Shown here: positions 38,460-47,264 of the stretch, one piece after another | Layout of the letters: each line of letters opens with the position of its first letter | Numbering within the stretch: position 1 is the first letter of the stretch | NCBI RefSeq assembly: GCF_002940065.1 | Contig: NZ_MDEJ01000015.1 | Span: forward strand, 1 to 47,342 | Direction of reading: 5' to 3' | DNA: 47,342 nucleotides | Origin: Xanthomonas populi | GTDB lineage: Bacteria; Pseudomonadota; Gammaproteobacteria; Xanthomonadales; Xanthomonadaceae | Program-made: the position numbers and the translations under genes | The notes under the pieces: generated by a model | What the model was told of the DNA's origin: nothing | What the model saw: only the letters and a program-made list of their open reading frames with translations | The model's database searches: none

Positions 38460-39199
38460 GCGATGCACCAAAGCCGCCTGCACGCGCCGCGCTGCGCTCC
38501 AGCTGGCGCCAGCTGGAGCTGTATTTCGCCGGCGATACCGTCCAGACCTGCATGTCGCGCTGGGCGCCGTATCGGCTGATGCTGCCGTACACGCGCGGCA
38601 TGCTGGCCGTGTTGTGGCTGCAGCCGCGCCCCGAGCGCATTGGGCTGATTGGATTCGGCGGCGGCGCGCAGGCCAAGTTCTGCCATCGTTATCTGCGCAG
38701 CACGCGCATCGAAGCGGTGGACGCCGATGCGCAGGTGCTGGCGTTGCGCGATGCGTTTGCTGTGCCGCGCGACGATGCGCGGCTTGAGGTCACGCACGGC
38801 GATGGTGCGCAGTGGATCGGCACGCGTGCCGGGCGATACGACCTGTTGCTGCTGGATGCCTACGATGCCCACGGCATTCCACCCGCGCTATGCACGCCCG
38901 AGTTCTACGCCGAGTGCCGCGCTGCGCTGACGCCAAGCGGTGTGCTGGCGTTGAACCTGTTCCAGGTGCCGCTCGCCGGGCATCTGGCCAAGCTACGCGA
39001 CGTGTTCGAGGGACGGGTGCTGCTGTTGCCCGAGCCGGATCTGCGCAATCAGGTGTTGTACGCCTGGAATGGCAAACGCACGCCGGGGACTGCGGAGCAG
39101 GCGTTGGCGTCGTTGCCGTGGTCGGCGCGTCGGCAGTTGCGGCCGGCGATGTTGCGGCTGCAGGCAGCGTGGATGGAACGGGCCTGGCGGTATGCGTGA
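38456..39199 (+). CDS. Spermidine-synthase-like SAM-dependent methyltransferase fold protein
   Basis: 247 residues. The Rossmann core has GLIGFGGGAQAKF, IEAVDADAQVLALRDAF, GDGAQWIGTRAGRYDLLLLDAYDAHGIPP and LALNLFQVPL. This layout is of spermidine synthase-like proteins rather than true SpeE; the usual N-terminal beta domain is reduced (LYFAGDTVQTCMSRWAPYR). The true reaction is unknown. The GTG at 38456 overlaps the stop of the 5'-nucleotidase (GTGA), which supports this start. Confidence 0.82.
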   Translation: MSDAPKPPARAALRSSWRQLELYFAGDTVQTCMSRWAPYRLMLPYTRGMLAVLWLQPRPERIGLIGFGGGAQAKFCHRYLRSTRIEAVDADAQVLALRDAFAVPRDDARLEVTHGDGAQWIGTRAGRYDLLLLDAYDAHGIPPALCTPEFYAECRAALTPSGVLALNLFQVPLAGHLAKLRDVFEGRVLLLPEPDLRNQVLYAWNGKRTPGTAEQALASLPWSARRQLRPAMLRLQAAWMERAWRYA

Positions 39200-39277
39200 G
39201 CTGCTGTATCCGGGTGGTCTGACACGTGTCGTCAGCCGGCGATGGTGCAAACTTCACCATCGCTCGCAAACGCACCT

Positions 39278-39844
39278 TTAGGGGTTGAGCAGATTGCCTG
39301 CATCAGCCAGCGGCAACTGGATATCGGTCAATCGCCAGCGCAGGCCTTGTCGCGTCAGCACAAACACCACCGGTGCCCCGGTCGCCGTGCGGGTGGTGGC
39401 GGTAAAACGGCGGGTGGATTCGAAGCGCTGCTCGGCGTCTTGTAACGGGCGCGCAGGCGCTGGCGCCGCATAGGTATCCGGACTGACGGTGGCGCCGGTG
39501 ACGCGATTCCACACGCCATGGCCCTGCAATAGCGCACCGATGCCCAGTGGCGTGACCAGCGTGTCCACACCGGCGCCGCTGATGCCACTGGCAAGCTGCA
39601 AGGCGAACCCGCCGAGCAGACTCGATTGCATGCTGCTGCCGGCCTGGCGAATCAAATAATCGTCCAGCTGCGCCTTGAGGTTGACCCGCAAACTTGAGAA
39701 ATCCACGTGGTGTTCCAGCTGCCCGGCATCGCGATTGGCCACTGCATCGCTGATGCCGCGAATGGCCAGATACGGGCCTGTAACCACGTAAGTGGCCAGC
39801 AACAGTACGGTCAGCACAGGCAGTAGCAACCAACGTTTTTTCAT
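39278..39844 (-). CDS. DUF2939 family membrane-anchored protein
   Basis: 188 residues. One N-terminal helix (WLLLPVLTVLLLATYVVTGPYLA) is followed by a DUF2939-type periplasmic part (AIRGISDAVANRDAGQLEHHVDF, LRVNLKAQLDDYL), then GISGAGVDTLVTPLG and a C-terminal beta segment (VVFVLTRQGLRWRLTDIQLP). The function is unknown. The ATG at 39844 begins MKKRWLL; MRT at 39853 is an alternative. It lies 124 bases downstream of the DUF2461 gene. Confidence 0.8.
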   Translation of the reverse strand: MKKRWLLLPVLTVLLLATYVVTGPYLAIRGISDAVANRDAGQLEHHVDFSSLRVNLKAQLDDYLIRQAGSSMQSSLLGGFALQLASGISGAGVDTLVTPLGIGALLQGHGVWNRVTGATVSPDTYAAPAPARPLQDAEQRFESTRRFTATTRTATGAPVVFVLTRQGLRWRLTDIQLPLADAGNLLNP

Positions 39845-39968
39845 GGTTCGCATTCCATTGCTGTTGGTGGCCGGGACGCCATCGATGCAGGCCAACGCGT
39901 AGCGAAAAATCGCCGCCGCACGCTGACGGCCGGCGGAGCCTCGATCGCTGTCTGCGCCATGCGCTGCA

Positions 39969-40655
39969 TCAAAATTCCAGATCCAACGCGGCGCACAGAT
40001 AATCGACAAACGGCGCCAATACCACCAGATCCGCTTCGATGGTCTGACGCACACGCGTGCCAGTCATGGTGGCATCGTCGAGGTGGCGCAGATAGGCCCA
40101 GTTGCGATGCTTGAGATCGTCGATGAACTCGAAATCGTTGGGGAATCCGCGCGGTGCACGCACCAGCTTTTCGCTGTCGTCCATTGTAAATTTGCGGCGC
40201 AGTTTGGGTTCGTAGGCGACCGCTTTCCAGTTGGCGGGATTGTCGAAGATGAACTGGCGCAGCTTGCGTTGGGTGTCTGTCTCCGGTTGCCACAGCCCTG
40301 CACCAACAAAACTCTCGCCCGGCTGCAGATGGAGGTAGAACGACGGCGCCGGCACCTGGCGGCGGCGCTCATGAAACAGGCGCGCACCTTGCCAGTTCTT
40401 GTACGGCGATTTGTCGTTGGAAAACCGCGCATCGCGGTAGATGCGAAACAGCGAACCGCCCTGGGTCTTGGGATCGGCGCGATAGTGTTCGCTGACCTTG
40501 GCCAACGCCGGCTGCAGATCGGTGATGAGCTGCAGAAACGGCTGGCGCACGTGCGCCTCGTACTGATGCCGGTGGTCGTTGAACCAGGTCTTGTCGTTGT
40601 GGCGGGCCAGCGCACGCAGAAACTTGAAACTGGCCTCGGAAAAGTAGGTGGTCAT
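39969..40655 (-). CDS. DUF2461 (TIGR02453) family protein
   Basis: 228 residues. The family hallmarks are FLRALARHNDKTWFNDHRHQYE, GGSLFRIYRDARFSNDKSPY, GARLFHERRR followed by PSFYLHLQPGESFVGAGLW, and a C-terminal TGTRVRQTI region. DUF2461 proteins are cytoplasmic and their function is unknown. The start ATG overlaps the stop of sbcB by ATGA, so the two are translationally coupled, which hints at a link with DNA metabolism. Confidence 0.88.
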   Translation of the reverse strand: MTTYFSEASFKFLRALARHNDKTWFNDHRHQYEAHVRQPFLQLITDLQPALAKVSEHYRADPKTQGGSLFRIYRDARFSNDKSPYKNWQGARLFHERRRQVPAPSFYLHLQPGESFVGAGLWQPETDTQRKLRQFIFDNPANWKAVAYEPKLRRKFTMDDSEKLVRAPRGFPNDFEFIDDLKHRNWAYLRHLDDATMTGTRVRQTIEADLVVLAPFVDYLCAALDLEF

Positions 40656-42097
40656 AGCGTGCGTTGGAGGTCCGAACCCCAGGCGGTGAGCTGGTCGAGT
40701 AGGGCTTGCTTGGTAGCATCGTCGGGGTGAGCAAGCCGTAAATCCGCGATCTGCGTATGGAACTGGTCGAGCGTGACTTCGCCCAGGCCACGGTCTTCGA
40801 GCAGGCGCTGGCGGCGGTACACGTTCCAGCGTTCGTGCTCCTCGAACGTCAGCGTTTGCGGCCAATTGCGCGCGCGGTAGCGGAACAGCAACTCGATCAG
40901 GCGCGGGTCGCGCAAGCGCGATTCCAGCGCGCCCAACGCGGCCGGCGCACTGGTGCGGACCTGGGTGAGCAGGCGCTTGTCGCCCTCGGCCAGGAAGCCG
41001 TCGTAGAGCGATGCATCGGCATCGTTGACCGCTGGCGCCGCAGCGCGCTCATTGCCGTAGACCTGACGCACTTTTTCGGCCAGCTCTGGGCCGAGCTCGC
41101 GTAGGCGCGCGGCTTTTGCCAATACCGCATCGTGGTCGATGCCCAGACGCTGAAAATCCGCTGCGCGCAGATGCTGCCAGGCCACCAGTTCCGGCGACTT
41201 GTTCAGATGCACCTCCTTCAGCGGAATGCGCTGTTCGCCTTCGGGCAGATCGGCGGCGCGGATATACAGCCGGTCGGCGATCTCGTCCGGACTCAGGCGC
41301 AACAGCCCTTCAGGATCGCTCTCCAGATCGAACACGATCACCCGGCTGTCGATGCGTGGATGGCGCGTCAACGGCAGCACCGCAGCGGCGCACATGCGCG
41401 ATGCGGGATAGCGCTGCGAGATATGCAGCACCGGCTGCATGGCGATGACGTCGAGCAGCGTCGCCGCAAAGCGCTTGTCGCGTAGACGCAGGGCGTACTC
41501 CCATAGTTTGGGCTGGTGTTGCTGGAATTTGCGCGCCATGCCGATGGTGGCGTGCACGTCTGACAGCGCCTCGTGCGCATCGCCTTCGCGCACCGCGTTG
41601 GCATCTGCCAGGTGTTCGAGTTTGAACGAGGTGGCGCCATCTTCGCGCTGCGGCCAGACGATGCCGTCCGGGCGCAGGGCATGCACCAGCCGCAACACGT
41701 CGAGCAGATCCCAACGCGAGTTGCCGCCGCGCCACTCGCGCTCGTACGGGTCGTAGAAATTGCGGAACAGGCCGCAGCGCACGAACTCGTCGTCGAAGCG
41801 GATCGAGTTGTAGCCCAGCGTGCAGGTCTGCGGCCGGCTCATCTGTTCGGAAATACGCGCGAACGCTTCGGCCTCGCTCACACCTTCGCGCAGCGCGTGT
41901 TGCGGGGTAATGCCGGTGACCATGGTCGCGTACGGGGAGGGCAGCAGATCGTCGGCCGGCTGCACGTAGAAACTGATCGGCTCATCGATCACGTGCAATT
42001 GCGCATCGGTGCGCACCGCGGCGAACTGCGCGATGCGCGTGCGGCGCGGATCCTGGCCGAAGGTTTCCAGGTCATAGAAGAGAAAGCTGTCAGGCAT
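40652..42097 (-). CDS. sbcB: Exodeoxyribonuclease I
   Basis: 481 residues (E. coli 475). A 3'-5' single-strand DNA exonuclease for recombination and mismatch repair. The DEDD exonuclease domain shows FLFYDLETFGQDPRRTRIAQFA, GYNSIRFDDEFVR and AHEALSDVHATIGMA, followed by the SH3-like part and the C-terminal helical domain (LFRYRARNWPQTLTFEEHERW). The start MPDSFLFYDLETFG is standard. It leads a two-gene unit with DUF2461. Confidence 0.95.
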   Translation of the reverse strand: MPDSFLFYDLETFGQDPRRTRIAQFAAVRTDAQLHVIDEPISFYVQPADDLLPSPYATMVTGITPQHALREGVSEAEAFARISEQMSRPQTCTLGYNSIRFDDEFVRCGLFRNFYDPYEREWRGGNSRWDLLDVLRLVHALRPDGIVWPQREDGATSFKLEHLADANAVREGDAHEALSDVHATIGMARKFQQHQPKLWEYALRLRDKRFAATLLDVIAMQPVLHISQRYPASRMCAAAVLPLTRHPRIDSRVIVFDLESDPEGLLRLSPDEIADRLYIRAADLPEGEQRIPLKEVHLNKSPELVAWQHLRAADFQRLGIDHDAVLAKAARLRELGPELAEKVRQVYGNERAAAPAVNDADASLYDGFLAEGDKRLLTQVRTSAPAALGALESRLRDPRLIELLFRYRARNWPQTLTFEEHERWNVYRRQRLLEDRGLGEVTLDQFHTQIADLRLAHPDDATKQALLDQLTAWGSDLQRTL

Positions 42098-42206
42098 GCC
42101 GTATCACATCCAGATCTGCGGCGCGCTGGGGAGGGCGCCCCCAGTGCTGCCTAGTATCTCTCATCTGCGCGCCAGCACGCTGACGCAGGGGGCCTGTGCG
42201 CAAGGT

Positions 42207-43574
42207 TCAGTGCGCGCCTTCCAGCGGCTGCAGACGCGCATGCACGACCGCTTCCAGCGCGGCCCAGTCGATGCGCGACAGATCGGTGTGCCCGCGCGTG
42301 GCCTCGACCAGAATCTCGCGCTGGATCTCGCTGCGCGCCAGGGCGATCGAATAGCGCGTGCGCAGGAAGGTCACCATCGTGTAATGCGGCACGAAGCGGG
42401 TGGGCCAGCGTGTCTGCAGTTCCTGTTCCAGCGCGCGTTGCAGTAGGAACGCGGCATCGCCGACGCGGTCGCGCATTTCCAGATAGTTTTCCAGCGCCAT
42501 CTGCTGGATCGCTGCCGCATCGTCGCGGCGCGCTGCTTCGAACGCGGCGAAGGCGTGTTCGAGATCGTCGTGCGCGTCCAATTGCTCTGCCAGTGCAACG
42601 CAGTCTTCGAAGGCGCAATTCATGCCCTGGCCGTGGAACGGCACCATCGCATGTGCGGCGTCGCCGATCAGCAATGCGCGGCCGCCCAGATGCCAGCGGT
42701 CCAGCGTCAAGGTGCCGAGCAGTCCGGGCGGATGTTCTTCCCAATGCTCCTTGAGTTGCGGAATCAGCGGCAAGGCATCGGGAAAGTCGCGTGCGAACAG
42801 GGCTAGCGCTTCGTCGCCGGTGCGCGTGGTAACAAAACTGGGCTCGCCGGCGTTGGGCAGAAATAGCGTGACGGTGAAGGTGCCGCCATCGTTGGGCAGC
42901 GCGATGCACATGTAACGCCCGCGCGGCCAGATGTGCAGCGCATTGCGTTCGATACGGAAACCACCGCCGGGCAGTGGCGGAATCTCCAGTTCTTTGTAGG
43001 AGTGATCGAGGAATTCGATGCGCTCGCCCAGCGGCGATTTGCGCTGCATTGCCGCGCGCAGCGTGGAGCCGGCGCCATCGCTGCCGATCAGACTCTGGAC
43101 GTGGATCTCGTGCGGCTGGTCGTCGCGGTCGTCGATGAAACGTGCGTAGCCGGCATCGAAATCCACCGTATGCAGGCGCCGATAAAAGTGCACGCGTGCG
43201 CCGGCCTGTTCGGCCAGATCCAGCAGCGCGACATTCAGCGCTGCGCGATGGATCGACCAGATCACTTCGCTGTCGTCGCGCCCGTAGCGCTGCAACTGCG
43301 GTTCGCCAATCAGCGGATGCACCATGCGTCCGCGCATCATCACCGCCTTGGCCATCACCGCATCTTCGGCGCCGGCCTGGCGCAGCGCATGGCGGCCGCG
43401 TTCGGCCAGTGCCAGGTTGATCGAGCGGCCGGACTCGTAGCCCTTGATGTGCGGATCGCCGCGGCGCTCGTAGACGGTGACCTGCCAGCCGCGACGCGAT
43501 AGCAGAATGGCCAGCAGGCAACCGGCCAGACCAGCGCCGATCAATGTCAGGGAACGAGGAGTGACTGCGCTCAA
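42207..43574 (-). CDS. kmo: Kynurenine 3-monooxygenase
   Basis: 455 residues. An FAD monooxygenase converting kynurenine to 3-hydroxykynurenine. The N-terminal dinucleotide motif is LIGAGLAGCLLAILLSRRGW, the second FAD motif is ALLIGDAAHAMVPFHGQGMN, and substrate-site residues are in YESGRSINLALAERG. The start appears to be TTG at 43574 (LSAVTPRSLTLIGAG), because family members begin at exactly this place with Met. No ATG or GTG is in frame nearby, and the next ATG (about 43657) would add about 28 unrelated residues. No strong ribosome binding site is seen. It is 172 bases downstream of kynU on the same strand. Confidence 0.92.
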   Translation of the reverse strand: MSAVTPRSLTLIGAGLAGCLLAILLSRRGWQVTVYERRGDPHIKGYESGRSINLALAERGRHALRQAGAEDAVMAKAVMMRGRMVHPLIGEPQLQRYGRDDSEVIWSIHRAALNVALLDLAEQAGARVHFYRRLHTVDFDAGYARFIDDRDDQPHEIHVQSLIGSDGAGSTLRAAMQRKSPLGERIEFLDHSYKELEIPPLPGGGFRIERNALHIWPRGRYMCIALPNDGGTFTVTLFLPNAGEPSFVTTRTGDEALALFARDFPDALPLIPQLKEHWEEHPPGLLGTLTLDRWHLGGRALLIGDAAHAMVPFHGQGMNCAFEDCVALAEQLDAHDDLEHAFAAFEAARRDDAAAIQQMALENYLEMRDRVGDAAFLLQRALEQELQTRWPTRFVPHYTMVTFLRTRYSIALARSEIQREILVEATRGHTDLSRIDWAALEAVVHARLQPLEGAH

Positions 43575-43746
43575 TGCGGTATCCGGAAGCGGCCGGACGC
43601 GGATGCCGGCGAAGAGGGAGACAGTGAAGCGGCTAGCGACGGCGCACGCCGCGGTCATCCAGATGCGGGTCTGGAGTGTACGTGCGCGTGTGCCGGTTCC
43701 GACTGGCGCGCACACCTGTTTCGATGACGCCGTCTGTGCCGCGTGC

Positions 43747-45018
43747 TCAGGCGGCAGCCCAGGTTTCCACCTGCTCCACCAACTGGTGCAGATCGCAGAA
43801 GCGGTTGTACAACGGCACCGGCGCGATGCGGATGACATCCGGTTCGCGCCAGTCGCCGAGCACGCCCACCGACTGTAGATACTCGAACAGCGAGCGCCCC
43901 TGCGCGCGGCCACCGGCCACCCGCAACGACAGCTGGCAGCCGCGCTGCGCGGGTTCGGCCGGGGTGACGATCTGCAGTACCTGCGGCACGCGTGCGTGGA
44001 TCAGCTGCTCCAGATTCCCGGTGAGCTGTTCGGATTTTGCACGTAGTGCCGGCATGCCGGCCTGATCGAACAGCTCCAGCGACGCACGGAGCGGCGCCAG
44101 CGCCAGCGCCGGCGGGTTGCTCAGCTGCCAGCCTTCGGCGCCGGGCGAGGGCACAAACTGCGGGTCCATGCGGAAGCGGGTCTGCTGCTCGTGTCCCCAC
44201 CAGCCGGCCATGCGCGGCAGATTGCTGTTGGCATGGCGTTCGTGCACGAAACAGCCGCCCACTGCGCCGGGACCGGCGTTGAGATATTTATAATGACACC
44301 ACACCGCAAAATCGACGCCATCGTCGTGCAGCGTCAGCGCAATGTTGCCGACCGCATGCGCCAGGTCGAAGCCCACCGCCGCGCCTTGTGCGCGTGCCAA
44401 ACGCGCGATGCCGCCCAGCTCGAAAGCCTGGCCGGTGCGGTACTGGACGCCTGGCCACAGCACCAATGCAAGGCGCGGACCATGCACTGCGATAGCATCG
44501 GCGATCGCCGCCATCGATAACGTGCCATTGGGTTCGTCTGCTTCCACTTCGATCAGGTGCGTGGCCGGGTCCAGCCCATGCAGGCGTAGTTGCGATTCCA
44601 CCGCATGGCGGTCGGACGGAAACGCGCCGGCTTCGATCAGGATCGCGCCGCGCTCGGGCGTGGGGCGGTAGAAGCTGGCCATCATCATATGCAGATTGAC
44701 ACTCAGCGTGTTCATCGCGACCACTTCGCCGGGCAGCGCGCCGACCACGCGGGCCAGACCATCGCGCACCAACTGGTGATAGGTCAGCCATTGGGTGGGG
44801 CCGGTGAAGTGGCCTTCCACCGCGAGTGCGCCCCACTGGTCGAGTACTTCGGCCACCATCGCGCGCGCGGCGCGCGGCTGCAGGCCCAGCGAATTGCCGA
44901 CGAAATAGGTCTGATCCTGGTCGCCATGCTGCGGGAACACAAAGTCATCGCGCAGGTGGCGCAGTGGGTCGGCGGCGTCCAATGCAACGGCATGGGCGCG
45001 GGACAGCAGGTTGGTCAT
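43747..45018 (-). CDS. kynU: Kynureninase
   Basis: 423 residues. A PLP enzyme that splits kynurenine or 3-hydroxykynurenine to (hydroxy)anthranilate and alanine. Motifs are YFVGNSLGLQPRAARAMV, EVVAMNTLSVNLHMMMASFY, GFDLAHAVGNIAL and the PLP-lysine segment VWCHYKYLNAGPGAVGG. With kmo it makes 3-hydroxyanthranilate, the step toward quinolinate and NAD known in xanthomonads. The ATG at 45018 (MTNLLSRAHA) matches relatives; ATGs at 45021 and 45033 are alternatives. Confidence 0.95.
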   Translation of the reverse strand: MTNLLSRAHAVALDAADPLRHLRDDFVFPQHGDQDQTYFVGNSLGLQPRAARAMVAEVLDQWGALAVEGHFTGPTQWLTYHQLVRDGLARVVGALPGEVVAMNTLSVNLHMMMASFYRPTPERGAILIEAGAFPSDRHAVESQLRLHGLDPATHLIEVEADEPNGTLSMAAIADAIAVHGPRLALVLWPGVQYRTGQAFELGGIARLARAQGAAVGFDLAHAVGNIALTLHDDGVDFAVWCHYKYLNAGPGAVGGCFVHERHANSNLPRMAGWWGHEQQTRFRMDPQFVPSPGAEGWQLSNPPALALAPLRASLELFDQAGMPALRAKSEQLTGNLEQLIHARVPQVLQIVTPAEPAQRGCQLSLRVAGGRAQGRSLFEYLQSVGVLGDWREPDVIRIAPVPLYNRFCDLHQLVEQVETWAAA

Positions 45019-45052
45019 CATCACAGCTCGCAACGCAGGTCAGTGGGGCAGT

Positions 45053-47194
45053 TTACCTGCCGGCAGCGTGTGCGCCGTCATGCGCGGCCGCTGTCTGGGC
45101 CGAGGCGTTGGTTGAGGCTGGTCGGGCAGGCCGCAATAGATGGGCCAACGTGCCGATACTGTCGGTGATGCGGTCGATGGTGTCGGCTAATGCAGCGGTA
45201 GTGGGCGAGCTGTCGGGCAGCGCCGCCAACGCATCGGACAAGCTGCGTTCGGCGCTGCGCAAGGTCGCCGCGGCAGGGATGCCGCCATTCACCAGACAGG
45301 TAATGAGTTCGGACAGCGCTTGGTCGGCTTGTTCTGCAAATGCAGGCAATGCATCCAATGTGGGCAAGGCGTGGCCGTCGCGCAGCACCGCTTCCAGCGA
45401 CAAGGTGGCGCGGATCAGCCGGTTGCTGTTGGCCAGCAGCGATTCGGCAAGTTTGAGTTCGTGCAGATTGCGGCGGCTGCGTGGCTCGCCGCGCAGGCGC
45501 TCGATCGAGGCCTGCGCATTGGTGCGCGCCACGCGCGCAGCGGCGCGGGTATCGCTCAGATCCTCCATCTGGCCGAGCAACAGGTTGCGCAGATGATCGC
45601 GATACGCGCTGATCAGCTGTGCCAGCGAAGCGCGGATATGCCGACGTTCGCGCGTGGGCCACAGCGCATAGGCGATCAGGGCCCATGCGCTGCCGGCCAC
45701 AGTCGCCTGCACACGCGCGCCAATCGCTTCGCCGGGTGCCACGCCTTCGAACGACAACAACAGCACCAGCATACCGGTCAGAAACGCCACGCCGATGCCG
45801 TAATTCACCTGTGTCAACAAGCGGAAACCCAGGCAAAACAGCGCCAGCAAAGCCAGCCGGATGCTGGCGCCATCCATCGCCAGATGCGCCAGCAGTGTCG
45901 CCACCAACAGGCCGACGAAGGTGCCGGCCACACGTAAGGCGCCGAAGCTGAAAGTTCCGCCAAAATCCGGCTTGAGCACGATGGCGGCGGTCATCGGAAT
46001 CCAGAAGCCATGCGGAATCTGCTGCCAACGTTGAAAGGCGATCGCCAGCGCCAGACATACGCCGCAGCGCAATGCATGCCGGAATGCCACCGACGACAGA
46101 TCCAGATTCGCGCGCAAGGTGGCCCAGGTTGCCGCCGGCCTGAGTGCCGCAGGCAAGCGCGCTTCGGCCAGTTGCGCCTGGATCTCGCCACGGCTGCTGG
46201 CCCAATGCGCGTTGCGGATCAGTGCGCGCAACTGGCCACCCAGGCCTTGCGCACGCGCCACTGCCACACGCACCAATCGACGCTCACGGGTATCGGCGTT
46301 GTCGAGCTGAAACTGCGCCAGTGCAGCGACCAGATCGTCGAAGCCGGTCATCGAGGCATCGGCCACCAACGGGTCTTCGCCGCCGGTCATGGCGTGGGCG
46401 AGTTGTTCCAGCACGATCGCGCTGCGTTCGAGCACACGTTCGATGGCTGGGCGGGCTTGCGAGTCGGCCAGGCGGGTGTCGGCATCGGCCAGCGACAGCA
46501 GCTCCAGCCGCACGCGATCGCAGAGCTCGGCAATGATGCGGAAACTCTGCACGGCGATCGCGCGCGAGCGGTGTTCGCCGTGCAGCATCACCATCGCATC
46601 AAGCACTTGTTGCGTTGCCTGCGGTGCGGCGCTGGCTTCGGGGCGCTGGCGTGCGATGCCTGCCAGTTGACGCATCAGATCGGCGAGTGCGAAGCGTTCC
46701 GGGCGGTAGCGTTGCAGCGGCCACGCCGCCAATGCCAGCACCACCTGCAGCAGGCCACCGGCGAAGATCAACGCCGCAACGCCCGGTGCCTGCTCCACCG
46801 GCAAGCGCATATCGGCGCTGACCACCAGCACAATCATGCTGGTCAGGCCCACCCGCGCGGCCACCGGGCCGAGCGCCACCAGCAGCCCGCCGCCCAGACC
46901 GAGCAACAAACCGGCGACGACCAATGCAGGGGTGTTGTGGCCGACCCAAATGCCGAGCAACGCGGCCGCACCGGCGGCCAACGCGGCCATCAACATGCGT
47001 TGCAGACGCGCGCGATACGGGCCGGGCTGGTCGGTGAACATGGTGTTGAGCGCGCCGGTACACACTGCCAGGCCGGCGGCGACATGACCGGTCGCCACGC
47101 CCACCGCCAACGGCAGCACCACCGCAGCGGTATTGCGCAAGGCGACGCGCAGCGGCACGTCACGCGGTTTGAGGTCGATCAGCGTGCGCAGCAT
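45053..47194 (-). CDS. FUSC/YccS-like inner membrane protein
   Basis: 713 residues. Two hydrophobic blocks of several helices (residues about 20-165 and about 385-525) each precede a cytoplasmic helical region, the duplicated layout of FUSC/aromatic-acid-exporter (YccS, AaeB-like) proteins. Segments seen are RNTAAVVLPLAVGVATGHVA, FQRWQQIPHGFWIPMTAAIVLKP (the conserved WIPMTA block) and RVAGTFVGLLVATLL. An efflux role for aromatic acids is plausible, and the nearby kynureninase makes aromatic acids, but substrate and link are unproven. It ends 34 bases before kynU on the same strand, so co-transcription is possible. Confidence 0.85.
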   Translation of the reverse strand: MLRTLIDLKPRDVPLRVALRNTAAVVLPLAVGVATGHVAAGLAVCTGALNTMFTDQPGPYRARLQRMLMAALAAGAAALLGIWVGHNTPALVVAGLLLGLGGGLLVALGPVAARVGLTSMIVLVVSADMRLPVEQAPGVAALIFAGGLLQVVLALAAWPLQRYRPERFALADLMRQLAGIARQRPEASAAPQATQQVLDAMVMLHGEHRSRAIAVQSFRIIAELCDRVRLELLSLADADTRLADSQARPAIERVLERSAIVLEQLAHAMTGGEDPLVADASMTGFDDLVAALAQFQLDNADTRERRLVRVAVARAQGLGGQLRALIRNAHWASSRGEIQAQLAEARLPAALRPAATWATLRANLDLSSVAFRHALRCGVCLALAIAFQRWQQIPHGFWIPMTAAIVLKPDFGGTFSFGALRVAGTFVGLLVATLLAHLAMDGASIRLALLALFCLGFRLLTQVNYGIGVAFLTGMLVLLLSFEGVAPGEAIGARVQATVAGSAWALIAYALWPTRERRHIRASLAQLISAYRDHLRNLLLGQMEDLSDTRAAARVARTNAQASIERLRGEPRSRRNLHELKLAESLLANSNRLIRATLSLEAVLRDGHALPTLDALPAFAEQADQALSELITCLVNGGIPAAATLRSAERSLSDALAALPDSSPTTAALADTIDRITDSIGTLAHLLRPARPASTNASAQTAAAHDGAHAAGR

Positions 47195-47264
47195 GGTGCA
47201 GACTTCAATAGTTTCGACTGGCGCAGCAGACTACTGGGTTCGACGGGCGCATCAGAGTTGCCTA

